From: Saccoglossus kowalevskii
Taxonomy: Eukaryota > Hemichordata > Enteropneusta > Harrimaniidae
DNA: 24,700 nt
Assembly: GCF_000003605.2 (NCBI RefSeq)
Contig: NW_003143297.1
Span: forward strand, 293,823-318,522
Direction: 5' to 3'
This document shows, piece by piece, positions 10,301-19,286 of this stretch (its first letter is position 1; each line of letters starts with the position of its first letter). The position numbers and the translations under genes are program-made. The notes under the pieces were generated by a model, which saw only the letters and a list, made by a program, of their open reading frames with translations, did no database searches and had not been told where the DNA came from.

Positions 10301-13300
10301 TGTCTTGTACATTAATATCAATAATCTGATTCTCTATAAATGTTGATGATCATATTTGTTTATTTTTTCAATAGATGCATGTTGTTCTCAAACTCTGGAA
10401 AAATGGATTTACCGTTAATGATACAGAGTTGAGAGCGTTTAGTGACCCCAAAAATGCCGAATTCCTAAATTCTGTTACAAAAGGGTAAGTTTGCATTCCT
10501 AACTTACTATCAAGTATCAGCACTGCAGACAATTTAAGGAACGAGTGTATAATAATGTCATTTTTATTGCATTATCACATAAATAGAACCAATTTGTATT
10601 ATAATATTATTGCTAAATTTTGTCTCGTTCACACTACTACTTTATTCCAATTTTCCATCGCAACCAATTGATTGATTGATTGGGCTAATCTGCACTGGCT
10701 CGGAAGGTTGTAAATGATTAGCTAGTTTGAATTTGCATAACAATACTGACAATGAACGTGCATTCAATGCCACAAGTTTTTTGTTTTTTTAGCCAATCAG
10801 AATTCATCTTCCGAGCCAGTGCAGATCAGCCGGATTGATTTGTACAGAATGTAATGAAATACTGACAAGAAATTCAAACAGCCAAATTGGTTCACTATGA
10901 TATGAACATCTTTCTTATTGGGTAAAATTCAACACATTTGAACACTGACTGTAGCAGTGATTACGCAAACATTTGATATCCCCAGTATTATGAAATGTAT
11001 TTTGCTTGTTCTGATATATATATCCTAATTTGGATATCACAAGAAAACCGTCACATGGTTCTAAACACAGAATATAGTCTCTGTGGCAAAATACACTATA
11101 TCTACTGTGACTACTTGCAAGTTGCACATGAAAAACATTCACCATGAATATTTGAACTCTGCACAAAAGTATTGAAAAGAAAGTAAACTTCAATTTATGT
11201 TTATTCGCAGTGAGATACCTAAAGAACTGCATAATAAGGCGAAAGGTGGTGAGGTGAACCTGGATATGGAAGACCACCGTGATGAAGAATATGTACCTGC
11301 AAAACAAGCACTCAAACCATTTACAGGGGAAGGATTTAAACTAGGAAAGTGAGTTAAAAATAGTGTTATTTCTCATCTATAATTTAATTATGCTTCAGTC
11401 CACTCTTATTATTTAATCTATGAATTTGGTGTATCACTCTCTGACTTTATTCTCGTTTTTCATTTCATATTTGCAGTCCTACTCCTAAAGTAGTAACTCA
11501 AAGTACACCTTCTGTACCAGCCAATGTACTGAATACCAATCCTATAGAAGTAGATAAAAACAAACCAATAACTCAGCTGCAATTACGATTAGCAGATGGA
11601 TCAAGGTAATGTTGATTCTAAGTTGTTGATGAAATTACCTTAACTTGTAGCTACTTAGTAATGTGTTTAGGTGCATGTTTTTAGTTAAAGCCAATAGTTC
11701 ATACGCACTTGATTAACATATTCCTCCAGTTTCTATGTGACGTTGATATACTTTCTACTTGTAGAAACCTAAATAAATCTATTTTGAAACCTGTGGATGG
11801 TGACAATCCCATCTAAAATTCACAAATTCAATATAATCTTTTGTTTTTAAAATTTTTCTTAATTGCATGGCTAATGTTTGAATCTCAGGTTAAACAAAAC
11901 ACAGTCCATGATGTTTATTTTGAAAGCGTAATGGGATTCTTGTTTATATTGTATTTCATAACTTTCTAGTCATGGCAGATCCTACATGTCTGTCAGTGCC
12001 ATGCAACAGACAGGAAACCTTTGTGCACACACCATGCTGACATACACAGTCTGGTATTTAGAGTACTTCTTTACTATGACATGCAATCACAAGACATACG
12101 GTTAATACCACCTCAAGTGCCTTAGATTAATTGAAATCTGGTTCTGGTTAGTGTTGGTGACTCCCATCAGTTTTAACCTCTGATGTAATGTAATGCAAAA
12201 GCTGAAAATCAGACACGAGTTGAAGAATTTGATATGCATCATTTACCATAGATTTGTTGTACCCCAGCTGCCTCCATTTGTTTTCTCTGCTTTTCTACTG
12301 AAAAATTAATTTCAGAAAATTTGCTATACAATTCTTTTTTCACCCGCTATAATTTTGCATATCTTGACCTTTAGCCTTTGAAAAACCACTCAATCCTGTG
12401 AGTCAGTACCAAAGGTCACCACTTGAATAATTAATAAATTACATGCCCATATATGTCAACAAGTGGGTGTTTCAAATGCCAAAATCAAGTAGGTGTTTAC
12501 TGTTGTATTTCTGTTCAATATTTGTGTTACATTTTTGAAGTTGCAGTATTCAATGTACAATTCATGTAGTTGTGTTGTGATTGTTGTGTCTATAGATTGA
12601 TGAAACACTTTAAAACCAGAGTTTATTCGCTGTTGTGTTAAATATCATTTATTGACACCCTTATCAGCAATGGGATATTTTTTCATGCTTTTTCATCGCG
12701 AGATGAATTGATCTGGTGATCTGATCTTTGTTGCATCAAAGAAAACTTATGAAATGTTGCATTGTAATTTTGACCGGATCGCAGCATTAATTTCTAGAAA
12801 AAAAAGTGAACAAACTCATCTCAGACAGAACAGATAAACTGGAATAAATTTTCTAGAATCTTTCATACTATTCTATTATTCATTAAATGTAATTTCAGTT
12901 GATATTGCAATTCAATTTTTATTTTTATGTATATGTGTATGTACATATTTTATTTATATATTTTTTTTGCAGACTTAGTGGTCAATTCAACAATACCCAC
13001 ACTGTTGGTGATATCAGGAGATTTATTATATAGTATCCTTTTCAATGTAAATTACAATCATAATGGCTACACTAGTTCTGCATTTGAATGGTCTATTGTG
13101 GTGTAGCACGCCCTCTGGAGGCATGCTTGCTACATTAGTGTTGGGCACTCAGTCTGAAAAAAAATTCTCGCATTCAAACAATGAAATATGTACGACCGTT
13201 GTTGGTTGCTGCATGTAGCCTCAATATTTATTTGAACTTATAGCTTTAGGAATTAAAATTGTAGTTAAATTGAGTACTTATAGCAAACAGATATAATTTT

Positions 13301-14538
13301 TTCACAATAACACAAATTGAACTAGAAACTGTGAATAACTAACTGGTGATCAAAATAAGACTTGTAATTGTAACATCTACTGAAACAAACTGACTTGGAA
13401 CTGTTGTCTAAACATCATACAATTTGCCTAAATTTGTTGCTGACCCTCATGATTTCCTGTACCCCATCACCAAAGCTGCCTCCTTCATGAGTAATTCCTT
13501 CAATGGTAATCCAATTCCCTTGAGTCACCACTAAGGGCACCACATTATTTACAAGCGTTTGACAGTACATGTTAAAATTCTGTTACAAAAGGGTAAGTTT
13601 GCATTCCTAACTAACTATCAGCACTGCAGACAATTTAAGGAACCATTGTATAACAATTTTTATTGCATTATCACATAAATAAAACCAATCTGCAATATAA
13701 TATTATTGCTAAATATATGGTATCTTTGACATGCTTTGTCAGTTTTCATTCAAGTTTGGCACATACATGTACTTTATACATGTTAGGATACATGTCCATG
13801 ACAATTTGTTTCAAATCGGATCAAGGATGGCTGATTGACAGCCATCTGACTTTTTGGCCTTACTACTATATTTCCAAGATTTATGTACCATTTTCATTCG
13901 TATTTGGCACATACATCATACATGTCACTTTGTTTCATAATCAGATCAAAGATCAAATGTTTTTTTTTTGGCCATATTACTACATCTCTGTCACCCATGT
14001 ATCATTTTCATTGATATTTAGCATGTCATAAATAGGTACATGTACATGTCAATTCAATTTGCAATTTGATCAAATATGGCCGACTCGCGGACATCTTGTT
14101 TATTTAAAATGTGATAACTTGGACATGCTTTCACTTGTGATCTATGTTTTTCTGTTGTATACGTCACTTAGGACTCAAGTTTCAAAGACACGCCCACGAC
14201 AACCCCTCCACTTTATTATGACGAGCACAAAGAGAACTTTCAAAAATTTAACGGGGACTGTGTCATTTTCAATGACTTGTTTATAACTGCATTTATCAGC
14301 CTTTGTATATACATCTACATTGTACCCGATGTAATACTGAACGAAGATATTTTTTGTAGTAAATATGTTCTTCTGTATATTGTCTCCTTAACTTGTCCAT
14401 CGCAGTTCACGCCCACAGTATTCTAGCACAGTTTTTGTTCTACAAACCACATTTCCAAATCGAGAACTAACAGATGACAGCAAGACACTAATCGAAGCCG
14501 ACGTATGGAACTCTCTCATTGTACAGCGACTCAAATAG
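7254..14538 (+). CDS. NSFL1C: NSFL1 cofactor p47 (UBA-SEP-UBX adaptor of p97/VCP), ten exons
   Basis: Coding exons: 7254-7355, 8367-8500, 9292-9393, 9730-9807, 10051-10210, 10375-10484, 11211-11348, 11477-11605, 12973-13032, 14406-14538. They total 1146 nt, giving 381 residues, close to the ~370 of human p47. Domains in order: UBA-like (about residues 1-46), an acidic linker ([12 protein letters not shown]), a lysine-rich patch (KKKKASK) followed by an [12 protein letters not shown] stretch typical of p47, SEP (about 193-258), and UBX (about 304-381) with the FPN loop at 354-356. p47 is known to bind p97 through UBX and ubiquitin through UBA, and to act in post-mitotic Golgi and ER membrane fusion. 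The start at 7254 has context CAAAATGG and matches the family N-terminus; an in-frame ATG at 7209 would add 15 residues. All exon phases agree. Intron 9 is U12-type. Confidence 0.97.
7356..8366 (+). other. NSFL1C intron 1
   Basis: U2-type, GTAAAT to TTTTCTAG, 1011 bp. It holds a 24-base poly-A run at 7813-7836 and otherwise unremarkable AT-rich sequence. Open stretches inside it (7209-7568 read-through and 7562-7750) are not coding. Confidence 0.9.
7813..7836. repeat. Poly-A mononucleotide run
   Basis: Twenty-four consecutive A residues in intron 1. It could be the tail scar of a retroposed element, but no flanking direct repeat was evident. Confidence 0.95.
8367..8500 (+). CDS. NSFL1C: NSFL1C exon 2 (UBA end and linker)
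   Basis: Encodes the end of UBA ([11 protein letters not shown], typical of p47) and a proline-rich linker ([11 protein letters not shown]). The acceptor is TTCTAG and the donor GTAAGA. It ends two bases into a codon. Confidence 0.95.
8501..9291 (+). other. NSFL1C intron 2
   Basis: U2-type, GTAAGA to ATCTCAG, 791 bp, AT-rich. No embedded element was recognised. The open stretch 8594-8794 is intronic. Confidence 0.85.
9292..9393 (+). CDS. NSFL1C: NSFL1C exon 3 (acidic linker)
   Basis: Encodes [20 protein letters not shown] followed by a glycine-rich stretch ([10 protein letters not shown]). The acidic serine-containing run resembles the phosphorylated linker region of vertebrate p47; phosphorylation here is inference. 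Donor GTAGGG. Confidence 0.95.
9394..9729 (+). other. NSFL1C intron 3
   Basis: U2-type, GTAGGG to TTTTACAG, 336 bp. Nothing else was seen in it. Confidence 0.85.
9730..9807 (+). CDS. NSFL1C: NSFL1C exon 4 (basic patch)
   Basis: Encodes [20 protein letters not shown] and FQSAKE. The GQQIVGP motif followed by a basic run is a hallmark of p47. In the vertebrate protein this basic segment acts in nuclear localisation. Donor GTAAGT. Confidence 0.95.
10051..10210 (+). CDS. NSFL1C: NSFL1C exon 5 (inter-domain linker)
   Basis: Continues [15 protein letters not shown] and includes the [13 protein letters not shown] motif shared with p47 orthologues (GGGYRLG). It ends in phase 0 at donor GTATGT. The open reading frame runs into the intron to a stop at 10313-10315, which is read-through and not an alternative protein I can support. 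Confidence 0.95.
10375..10484 (+). CDS. NSFL1C: NSFL1C exon 6 (SEP, first part)
   Basis: Begins with [16 protein letters not shown], the strongly conserved start of the SEP domain, and ends FLNSVTKG. Its last 18 bases and the adjoining intron are duplicated at 13575-13714. Donor GTAAGT. Confidence 0.96.
10467..10618 (+). repeat. Source copy of an exon 6/intron 6 duplication
   Basis: The last 18 bases of exon 6, its donor site and the first 134 bases of intron 6 recur in intron 9 at 13575-13714. The copies align along their full length. The main differences are a 7-bp indel, a ~5-bp indel and scattered substitutions. Because this copy contains functional exon sequence, it is the source. Confidence 0.93.
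10485..11210 (+). other. NSFL1C intron 6
   Basis: U2-type, GTAAGT to TTCGCAG, 726 bp. It contains the duplicated segment (to 10618) and a 151-bp MITE (10682-10832). The rest is unremarkable AT-rich sequence. The minus-strand open stretch at 10915-11307 overlaps exon 7 and is a shadow. Confidence 0.9.
10674..10840. mobile_element. MITE with GATTGATT target duplication in intron 6
   Basis: The 151-bp insert (10682-10832) is flanked by GATTGATT at 10674-10681 and 10833-10840. Its ends are inverted repeats: GGCTAATCTGCACTGGCTCG at the left, and the inverted right end reads GGCTGATCTGCACTGGCTCG. Both continue into GAAG, so about 23 of 24 positions match. No coding capacity. An 8-bp duplication fits hAT-type elements, although the ends do not begin CAG and the left flank is itself a short GATT repeat, so the exact boundary has some slack. 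Confidence 0.85.
11211..11348 (+). CDS. NSFL1C: NSFL1C exon 7 (SEP, second part)
   Basis: Encodes EIPKEL, then [17 protein letters not shown] and [11 protein letters not shown]. These are nearly invariant p47 signatures and complete the SEP domain. Acceptor CGCAG, donor GTGAGT. Confidence 0.97.
11477..11605 (+). CDS. NSFL1C: NSFL1C exon 8 (linker and UBX start)
   Basis: A serine/threonine-rich linker is followed by [15 protein letters not shown], the first strand of the UBX ubiquitin fold. It is preceded by a short 128-bp intron. Donor GTAATG. Confidence 0.96.
11606..12972 (+). other. NSFL1C intron 8
   Basis: U2-type, GTAATG to a strong T-rich acceptor TTTTTTTTGCAG, 1367 bp. I recognised no exon or mobile element inside. 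Confidence 0.85.
12973..13032 (+). CDS. NSFL1C: NSFL1C exon 9 (UBX middle)
   Basis: Encodes [19 protein letters not shown] plus two bases (TA) of the next codon. The family continues past this point, so the exon cannot end the protein. The next intron base turns TA into the stop TAG if the intron is kept. The donor is the U12-type GTATCCTTTT. Confidence 0.96.
13575..13714 (+). repeat. Partial copy of exon 6/intron 6 inside intron 9
   Basis: A direct-orientation copy of 10467-10618, including the exon-end bases and the donor GGGTAAGT. It lacks an acceptor and the rest of the exon, so it cannot act as a full exon. It places a strong U2-type donor in a U12-type intron. Confidence 0.93.
13716..14130. 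repeat. Imperfect long tandem repeat in intron 9
   Basis: About two and a half diverged units of roughly 115-150 bp. Each has a TTTTCATT-NNN-TTTGGCACATACAT-like segment (near 13742, 13891 and 14007), a run like TTGTTTCAAATCGGATCAA, and TTTTGGCC-TA(C/T)TACTA. The last unit returns to GGACATGCTTT, as in the first. An open reading frame through it (13663-14031) is accidental. Element class unknown. Confidence 0.65.
14406..14538 (+). CDS. NSFL1C: NSFL1C exon 10 (UBX end and stop)
   Basis: Completes Tyr338, then encodes [20 protein letters not shown] and the terminal LIVQRLK before TAG. The FPN loop (354-356) is the element that inserts into the p97 N domain in known p47-p97 structures. No open reading frame of listable length covers it in this frame; it was found from the U12 acceptor and family similarity. 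Confidence 0.96.
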
Positions 14539-15160
14539 AGGAGATATGGGACTGGAATGAACTGATCTATACCTATAGCAGATACCAATGTGACACCCAA
14601 GGCATTATCTCTTAAGCTTATTGCACTGTGGTTTATTCCTTTATCTTCCCATGAAACCGTTGAATACATCATAAAACATTATTGTTACACATTTTAGTGA
14701 CAAGAGGCATAAAAACAAGACATAGAAATTATGTACATCTTGTTTTCTTGTTTCTATACACAACTCTTGTGCTAAAGACAAGAAATGGAAGCTGTTTTAA
14801 AGCTGGAATTTTTAAGGCTGGTTGTAGGTCTTTGTGTCATTTCCTTCTATCTGTATATCCCAATAACGGTTTTGTTTTGTTGTACAATTATTTGTTAACA
14901 TACTACTTAGCTTAAAGTCTAAATTATTCCATTTGTAATGCAAAGATCATAGACCAGCTATAAAAAGAATGATGCGGTGATCTATTTAAGATAGATTTTT
15001 CACGTAAAACTGTGCCACATCATTAAAAAACAATTATAAAATTATTATATAATTTGCATAATAGTAATTATTAGATTTATTGGCAATCATCAGTTGCAAC
15101 TCGATAACATGGTTAGATTGAAATGACAATATATTGGAATAAAGTGCAGTGTTTGATGGT
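14539..15160 (+). other. Probable NSFL1C 3' untranslated region
   Basis: AT-rich sequence between the stop codon and the first well-placed poly(A) signal. The extent is inferred from that signal alone. Confidence 0.5.
15138..15143 (+). terminator. Candidate poly(A) signal AATAAA
   Basis: AATAAA followed within 20 bases by a GT-rich stretch (GTGCAGTGTTTGATGGT). It is about 600 bp after the stop codon of NSFL1C. Earlier A-rich words in this stretch are weaker. Confidence 0.5.
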
Positions 15161-15508
15161 AATACCGGTATAATGTGGGCAAGTTCTTTTTAGCAGCCAT
15201 ACCAGAGCTTTTCAATGTTTGCCTTCCCTTGAACTATATTTTTAGTTCAATTATTCGAAATGAATGTTATCAACATTTTTGTTAAACAAATGATAAAACT
15301 GATTAAAATTGTTGGAAATTCACTGGTTAGTATGTATTGGATATGAATGCATTGTATGTGAAAAATTATGCTTTTTGTGTATTCACATTTTCTACCCCAC
15401 AAAAGACATTTGTCAACAAATGCAAATAAGTGGAATTTAGGCGAGGGTACTCTAAACCCGCCTATTCACATAGTTCATACCCACCATAGACTCTGGTCAG
15501 TCAAAATG

Positions 15509-15517
15509 ACTATTTTG
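15509..15517. repeat. Possible left terminal inverted repeat of the DIRS element
   Basis: ACTATTTTG here is the inverse of CAAAATAGT at 19278-19286, with a further TGACT-type match a few bases outward on both sides. The site is inside a small hairpin (TCAAAAT...ATTTTGA, 15501-15518), and a second hairpin (GGCGTC/GACGCC) follows at 15525-15537. The match is short and could be chance. Confidence 0.35.
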
Positions 15518-15724
15518 AACTGTAGGCGTCAGACGCCGATAGGTGGCCGGTTTTTCCGAGCAAACAGAAAACAAATGATGAAAGTCGTTTCCCAGTCCAG
15601 GATGAAAACGAATTCAAAACCTTAGTTAAGACCCAAGAAGGGTGGTGTCTTACCTTGCCTGTGCTGTCCCCGAAGCAAGAAGCCAATGCTGCTGTGGTGA
15701 CAGGGTTTGGTGTGCCAGAGAAAG

Positions 15725-16968
15725 CTAGACCCAAGTCGAATTCAGGGGGTGATAAGCTTGAAGTAGGACCGAAACAGTTCGCATGAGCTTCCTGGAAGTG
15801 CTAGTGATACAGACAATAGATTGGGTGTCTCTTAGGTAGTAGTTGATGAAGACGTTCTGCGTTCTCCAGAAGCCTGCCCTCAGGATGTGTTCAAGTGGGG
15901 CGCCTGACGCTAGCGCTAGTGAGTTAGCAATCGCACAGACCTCATGTGCTCGTACTTGGTGTCTCTGCAAGGTCTGTGTTGAGGAGAATAGTGTATTCTA
16001 GACCTCCAGTTCAGTCGCAGTAATCCACCTGGAGATGGAAGTCGGGAAAGCCGGCTTATCCTGTTTGCCAGGGCCGTAACACAAAAACATGTCTTTGGTT
16101 CCCCGTCTGGAAAACCTGGTACGGTTCTCGTAGCAACTCAGCGCTCGGACCGGGCAGAGAAGCAATTCTTCCTGATCCTCTGGACCGGCAATGTTTGACA
16201 GCCGGGGGATGGCGATTGGTTGAGGATTGTGTCCTGGGATTTGGTTCTTGGCAAAAAAAAACATTCGTGTCTTTAGTACAACTTGATCGTCCATAAAGGC
16301 AGCACAGCCGTCGGCGAAAGACAGTGCGTCTAGCTCTGACCGGCCCCTACCTGAGGTGAGGGCCAGTAGGAAGATTGTTTTCCACGTCAAAAATTTGAGT
16401 GGTGCTGAAACGAGGGGCTCAAAGGGAGGTCTGCTTAGGGCTGATAAAACAACCGACAGGTCCCAATTGATTCCCTTGAATGGGCCCTTGGCCTCTGATT
16501 ATGGAAAGCAGTAAATAGTCTCCTAATAATGGGACAATCGGCTAGACTTGACCCCAAAGAGTTTTCTATGGCGGGGGACAAGGCTGACCTGTAGCCAACG
16601 ATCGCTGTGTAGGACAGACCCACTTCGTCAAACAAGTGGACAAAGAAGTCTGCTACTTGGCCGATAGAAGGATGGCATGGATCAATCTCCCTTCCACTGC
16701 ACCAACTGGTGTATGCTTGCCATTTCGAGTTGTAGGCGGCGTTGGTGGAATCCCTGTTCGCCCTGGCCAGGACGTTGGCAGCCTGCTTAGATAGACCTTT
16801 CGTCTGCACGAGTCTACTGAGAGCCTTCATGCGTGTAAGTGGTACACTGCTGGGCTTGTTGGTAGTGTGCCATCCGGTTGGGACAGCAAGTCCGGTATGT
16901 CTGGTAGCACTACCGGTGTTTCGACTATCATTTCCAGCAGGAGCGGAAACCAGGCCTTGGTCGGCCAA
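15725..16968 (-). pseudogene. DIRS tyrosine recombinase (integrase), broken
   Basis: The N-terminal core-binding part (16968 to about 16490) includes ANRDSTNAAYNSKWQAYTSW and VGYRSALSPAI. A frameshift near 16488 leads to the catalytic part in another frame (about 16490-15725). This has the first-arginine motif SGRGRSELDAL, the box RAHEVCAIANSLAL, then ILRAGFWRTQNVFINYYLRD with the Trp and nucleophile Tyr. An in-frame TAG at about 15997-15999 splits the domain. The usual HxxR box reads H-E-V-C (15935-15946), so the second catalytic arginine is lost by a change of the CGT to TGT type. No active enzyme is expected. Confidence 0.88.
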
Positions 16969-17032
16969 TTGGGCGCCACCAGAGTTAATATGCAGGTGGG
17001 CTCTTGTCGAAGTTTCTCCAGTACCCGGTGAA

Positions 17033-17640
17033 TTATCGGGAAGGAAGGAAAGGCGTACACATCCATGTGGGACCAGGGGATCGATAAGGTGTCCAGGCTC
17101 CTGGTGTCGGCAGGAGTGTTACGTACGTTGGGAGCTTGACGTTCCAGGGTCGGGCAAACAGGTCTACCTTTAGACCGTCCCACACCCAAACAGCCTGGCG
17201 GCTACCCACTGGGGGATCTGTCACTCCGTGTTCTGGAGACTGAGACACCTCAAAAGGACGTCTGCCAGACCGTTTCTCACACCTGGAAGGTGGTGTGCGG
17301 TTAGCTCCACTTGTATTCCAGGCACCAATGGAGAATTTGCTTTGCTAGGACTGACAACGATGGGGAACGCATCCCCCCTCCTTGTTGATGTAGGAGACCA
17401 ACGCTGTGTTGTCTGTGCAAAGCAGGGCTCTGGTCTCACACTTCGGATCGAAAGCGTGAAAGTGCTAGGTGCACTGCTTTCAGCTCGAGCCAGTTGATAT
17501 GGTGGTCCCAAACCCACTTCGGGGGCCATATTCCTTGGGCTTATTTGTCCAATAGATGCGCTCCCCACCCTTGGAGGGAGGCGTCTGTTGCCAGAGTCAT
17601 AGCTGTGACGAGTGGGTCCAAGGGGACCCCCTGTCTGAGG
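17033..17640 (-). pseudogene. DIRS RNase H and following linker, broken
   Basis: RNase H signatures occur in order on the minus strand but in shifting frames. The first acidic motif is TDAS (17577-17588). HINWLELKAV follows around 17472-17500, then TDNTALVSYINK around 17381-17416, then ELTAHHLPGVRNGLAD near 17290. After this comes a VDLFARPWNVKLP stretch and MDVYAFPSFPIIHRVLEKL, a segment that commonly follows RNase H in these elements. Stops and frame changes interrupt it several times. Confidence 0.82.
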
Positions 17641-17654
17641 CTGGTCAGTGATGA

Positions 17655-18640
17655 TTACCAGGACAGGGTTTCCTTTACTTGGTCCGGGATCGATACTCGC
17701 CTGTTTAGTTCCCGTAGGTGAGCTCGGGGTTCCAATAACAAGCGTTGGACCGGGCAGCTACATAGTGTGGCCTGGGGAACTACCTTTCGAGCGGAGGTCA
17801 TCATTTCGATGAGCCGCATTAGTTCTCGGAGGGACACTGAAGGAACGCTGACTAGGTGTTCTGCTAGATTGCTTAGTGCTAGGCAACGCGCTTGAGATGG
17901 GTGAACCAAGCCTACTTCGTTGTCGAACTCCTTGCCCAGAAACACCAACTGTTGAGTCGGATCGAGATGGGACTTTTTGTGATTTACTAGAAAGCCCAAC
18001 TGATGAGGTAAATCCTTTGTAAGCCCTACATGTCTGGCTAATAACCCCTTGTCTGGGTTGTGTAACAACCAGTCGTCTAGGTACGGATTGATGTGTACCG
18101 ACATTTGGTGGAGCAGCAGTACTACCTGTTTCATTATTCTGGTGAACACGTAGGGCGCTGTGGATAATCAGAAGGGGAGCACCCGAAATTCGAATACTTG
18201 GCCCAGATGGGCAAATCAAAGGAGCGGGCAACTCGCTGGGTGCATTGGTGAGTGCAGGTAAGCTTCGCATAAGTCTAAAGAGGCTTGCCAGTCGAGCCGG
18301 TGGATGGAGAGTAGAAACACTGGATGGTGTCTCCATGCGGAACGGATTGAGAAGCACATACTGGTTTAGTCTGTTTAGGTCCAAAACCGGACGCCAGCTG
18401 CCTGTAGATTTTGGTACTACGAATACATTTGAGTAGAAGCCCGGACTTAGTGCCTGCTGAACTATTCTGTGTATGGCGCTCTTTCTTAGCAAACTGTCTA
18501 CTTCCTGTCTGATTGCTTCCGCCTTGCGGGGATCCCCTGGCGGAGGAGATGTCAGTGGTATTACGCAATGTGGATTCTGAGGGACTGCCCGAGGTACCCA
18601 CTGTATCCGATGCGAACGAACTGCCACCTCTCAGCCTAAA
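17655..18640 (-). pseudogene. DIRS reverse transcriptase, broken
   Basis: The fingers region reads SPGFYSNVFVVPK then WRPVLDLNRLNQYV (from about 18480 to 18360). A frameshift near 18280 changes frame. A TGA at 18168-18170 replaces the glycine expected before LSTAPYVF. The catalytic motif NPYLDDWLL is intact at about 18065-18090, followed by the thumb-side motif LGFLVNHKKSHL and FLGKEF. Non-functional as it stands. Confidence 0.9.
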
Positions 18641-19217
18641 TATGTGAGCGAGAGCGTGTTCGAGGGTGCGTCTCATGACAGGGTCGGTTCCCTCTGGGAA
18701 CGCCTGTGGGTCGGCGAGAAGGGAGTCGAAACCCACAGCGGAGCTCGGACTTGAAGGTAAATTAATCAGTCTGGAGCCGCCCAGTGAACCCTGGCTGTTT
18801 GAAAGCGGGAGGGGGGAGGGGGGAGGTACGATGTATATCCTGACCTGAACGCTCTGCCCCGAAAACGAAGCCTTGGCTACCAGCGTCCCTGTTGGTGTTA
18901 CGTGTCTGAGGTTCCCGAGGAGACCTGTTGCCACTCGGTCAAGCCTCTGCCCTCGAATCAGCGGAGGTGGGGGGTGTCACGACTGGGAACGGAGGTTCCC
19001 CGTAAGAGACATGTTTAGAATGGGAACGATGCTTTCTGTGTTTCTTCCTACTTGCCGGCTGAGAGGCTGCAGTGGAGAAAGCTCGCTCTGCCTGCAGGTG
19101 GTCTGCGCTGCCTGCTAGGGACGCAATTTGCCCCGACAGTCCTTCGACCAATGCCCTCATTTCAGCGGCAAAACCGGCGTCGTGCAAGGATGGATTCACA
19201 ACGGGACCCATCTCCAC
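18641..19217 (-). pseudogene. DIRS gag-like ORF1 remnant
   Basis: An initial 92-codon reading frame (19217-18939) has a basic tract (RKKHRKHRSHSKH). It shifts into a second frame (about 18934-18640) ending RRTLEHALAHIFRLRGGS. Position directly upstream of the reverse transcriptase marks it as the gag-like ORF. At under 200 residues it is short for the class, so part is probably missing. No zinc knuckle was seen. Confidence 0.6.
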
Positions 19218-19276
19218 GAATAGCTTGATTACTGATTAGCTAGCTTGGTATTCAAACGACAGCCGTGAATTTAGGG

Positions 19277-19286
19277 CCAAAATAGT
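19277..19286. repeat. Possible right terminal inverted repeat of the DIRS element
   Basis: CCAAAATAGT, followed by TTTAATGACTC, is the partner of the inverted match at 15509-15517. It lies 60 bases before the gag-like start codon. Confidence 0.35.

Larger units (their letters stand above)
13033..14405 (+). other. NSFL1C intron 9, U12-type (minor spliceosome)
   Basis: The 5' splice site GTATCCTTTT (13033-13042) matches the minor-class consensus RTATCCTTT exactly. CTCCTTAAC at 14384-14392 matches the branch consensus TTCCTTRAY at all but the first base and lies about 14 nt from the acceptor CATCGCAG, with no polypyrimidine tract between. This is a GT-AG subtype U12 intron. It also contains the partial exon 6 copy (13575-13714) and a repeat tract (about 13716-14130). 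Splicing as drawn joins codon TA|T (Tyr338) and continues the UBX domain in frame. Confidence 0.93.

Noticed and set aside
10211-10315. Exon 5 read-through as an alternative C-terminus
   Set aside because: The frame continues into the intron by chance; the donor GTATGT and in-phase exon 6 are well supported.
10915-11307. 130-codon minus-strand reading frame
   Set aside because: Overlaps intron 6 and exon 7 on the opposite strand and resembles nothing known to me.
13031-13033. TAG read as the true end of NSFL1C
   Set aside because: It would cut the UBX domain in half; the U12-type splice joins exon 10 in frame and restores the family C-terminus.
13663-14031. 122-codon plus-strand reading frame in intron 9
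   Set aside because: Runs through a diverged tandem repeat inside an intron.
16742-17173. Plus-strand reading frame of 143 codons within the DIRS element
   Set aside because: Shadow of the minus-strand RNase H and recombinase region in GC-rich sequence.
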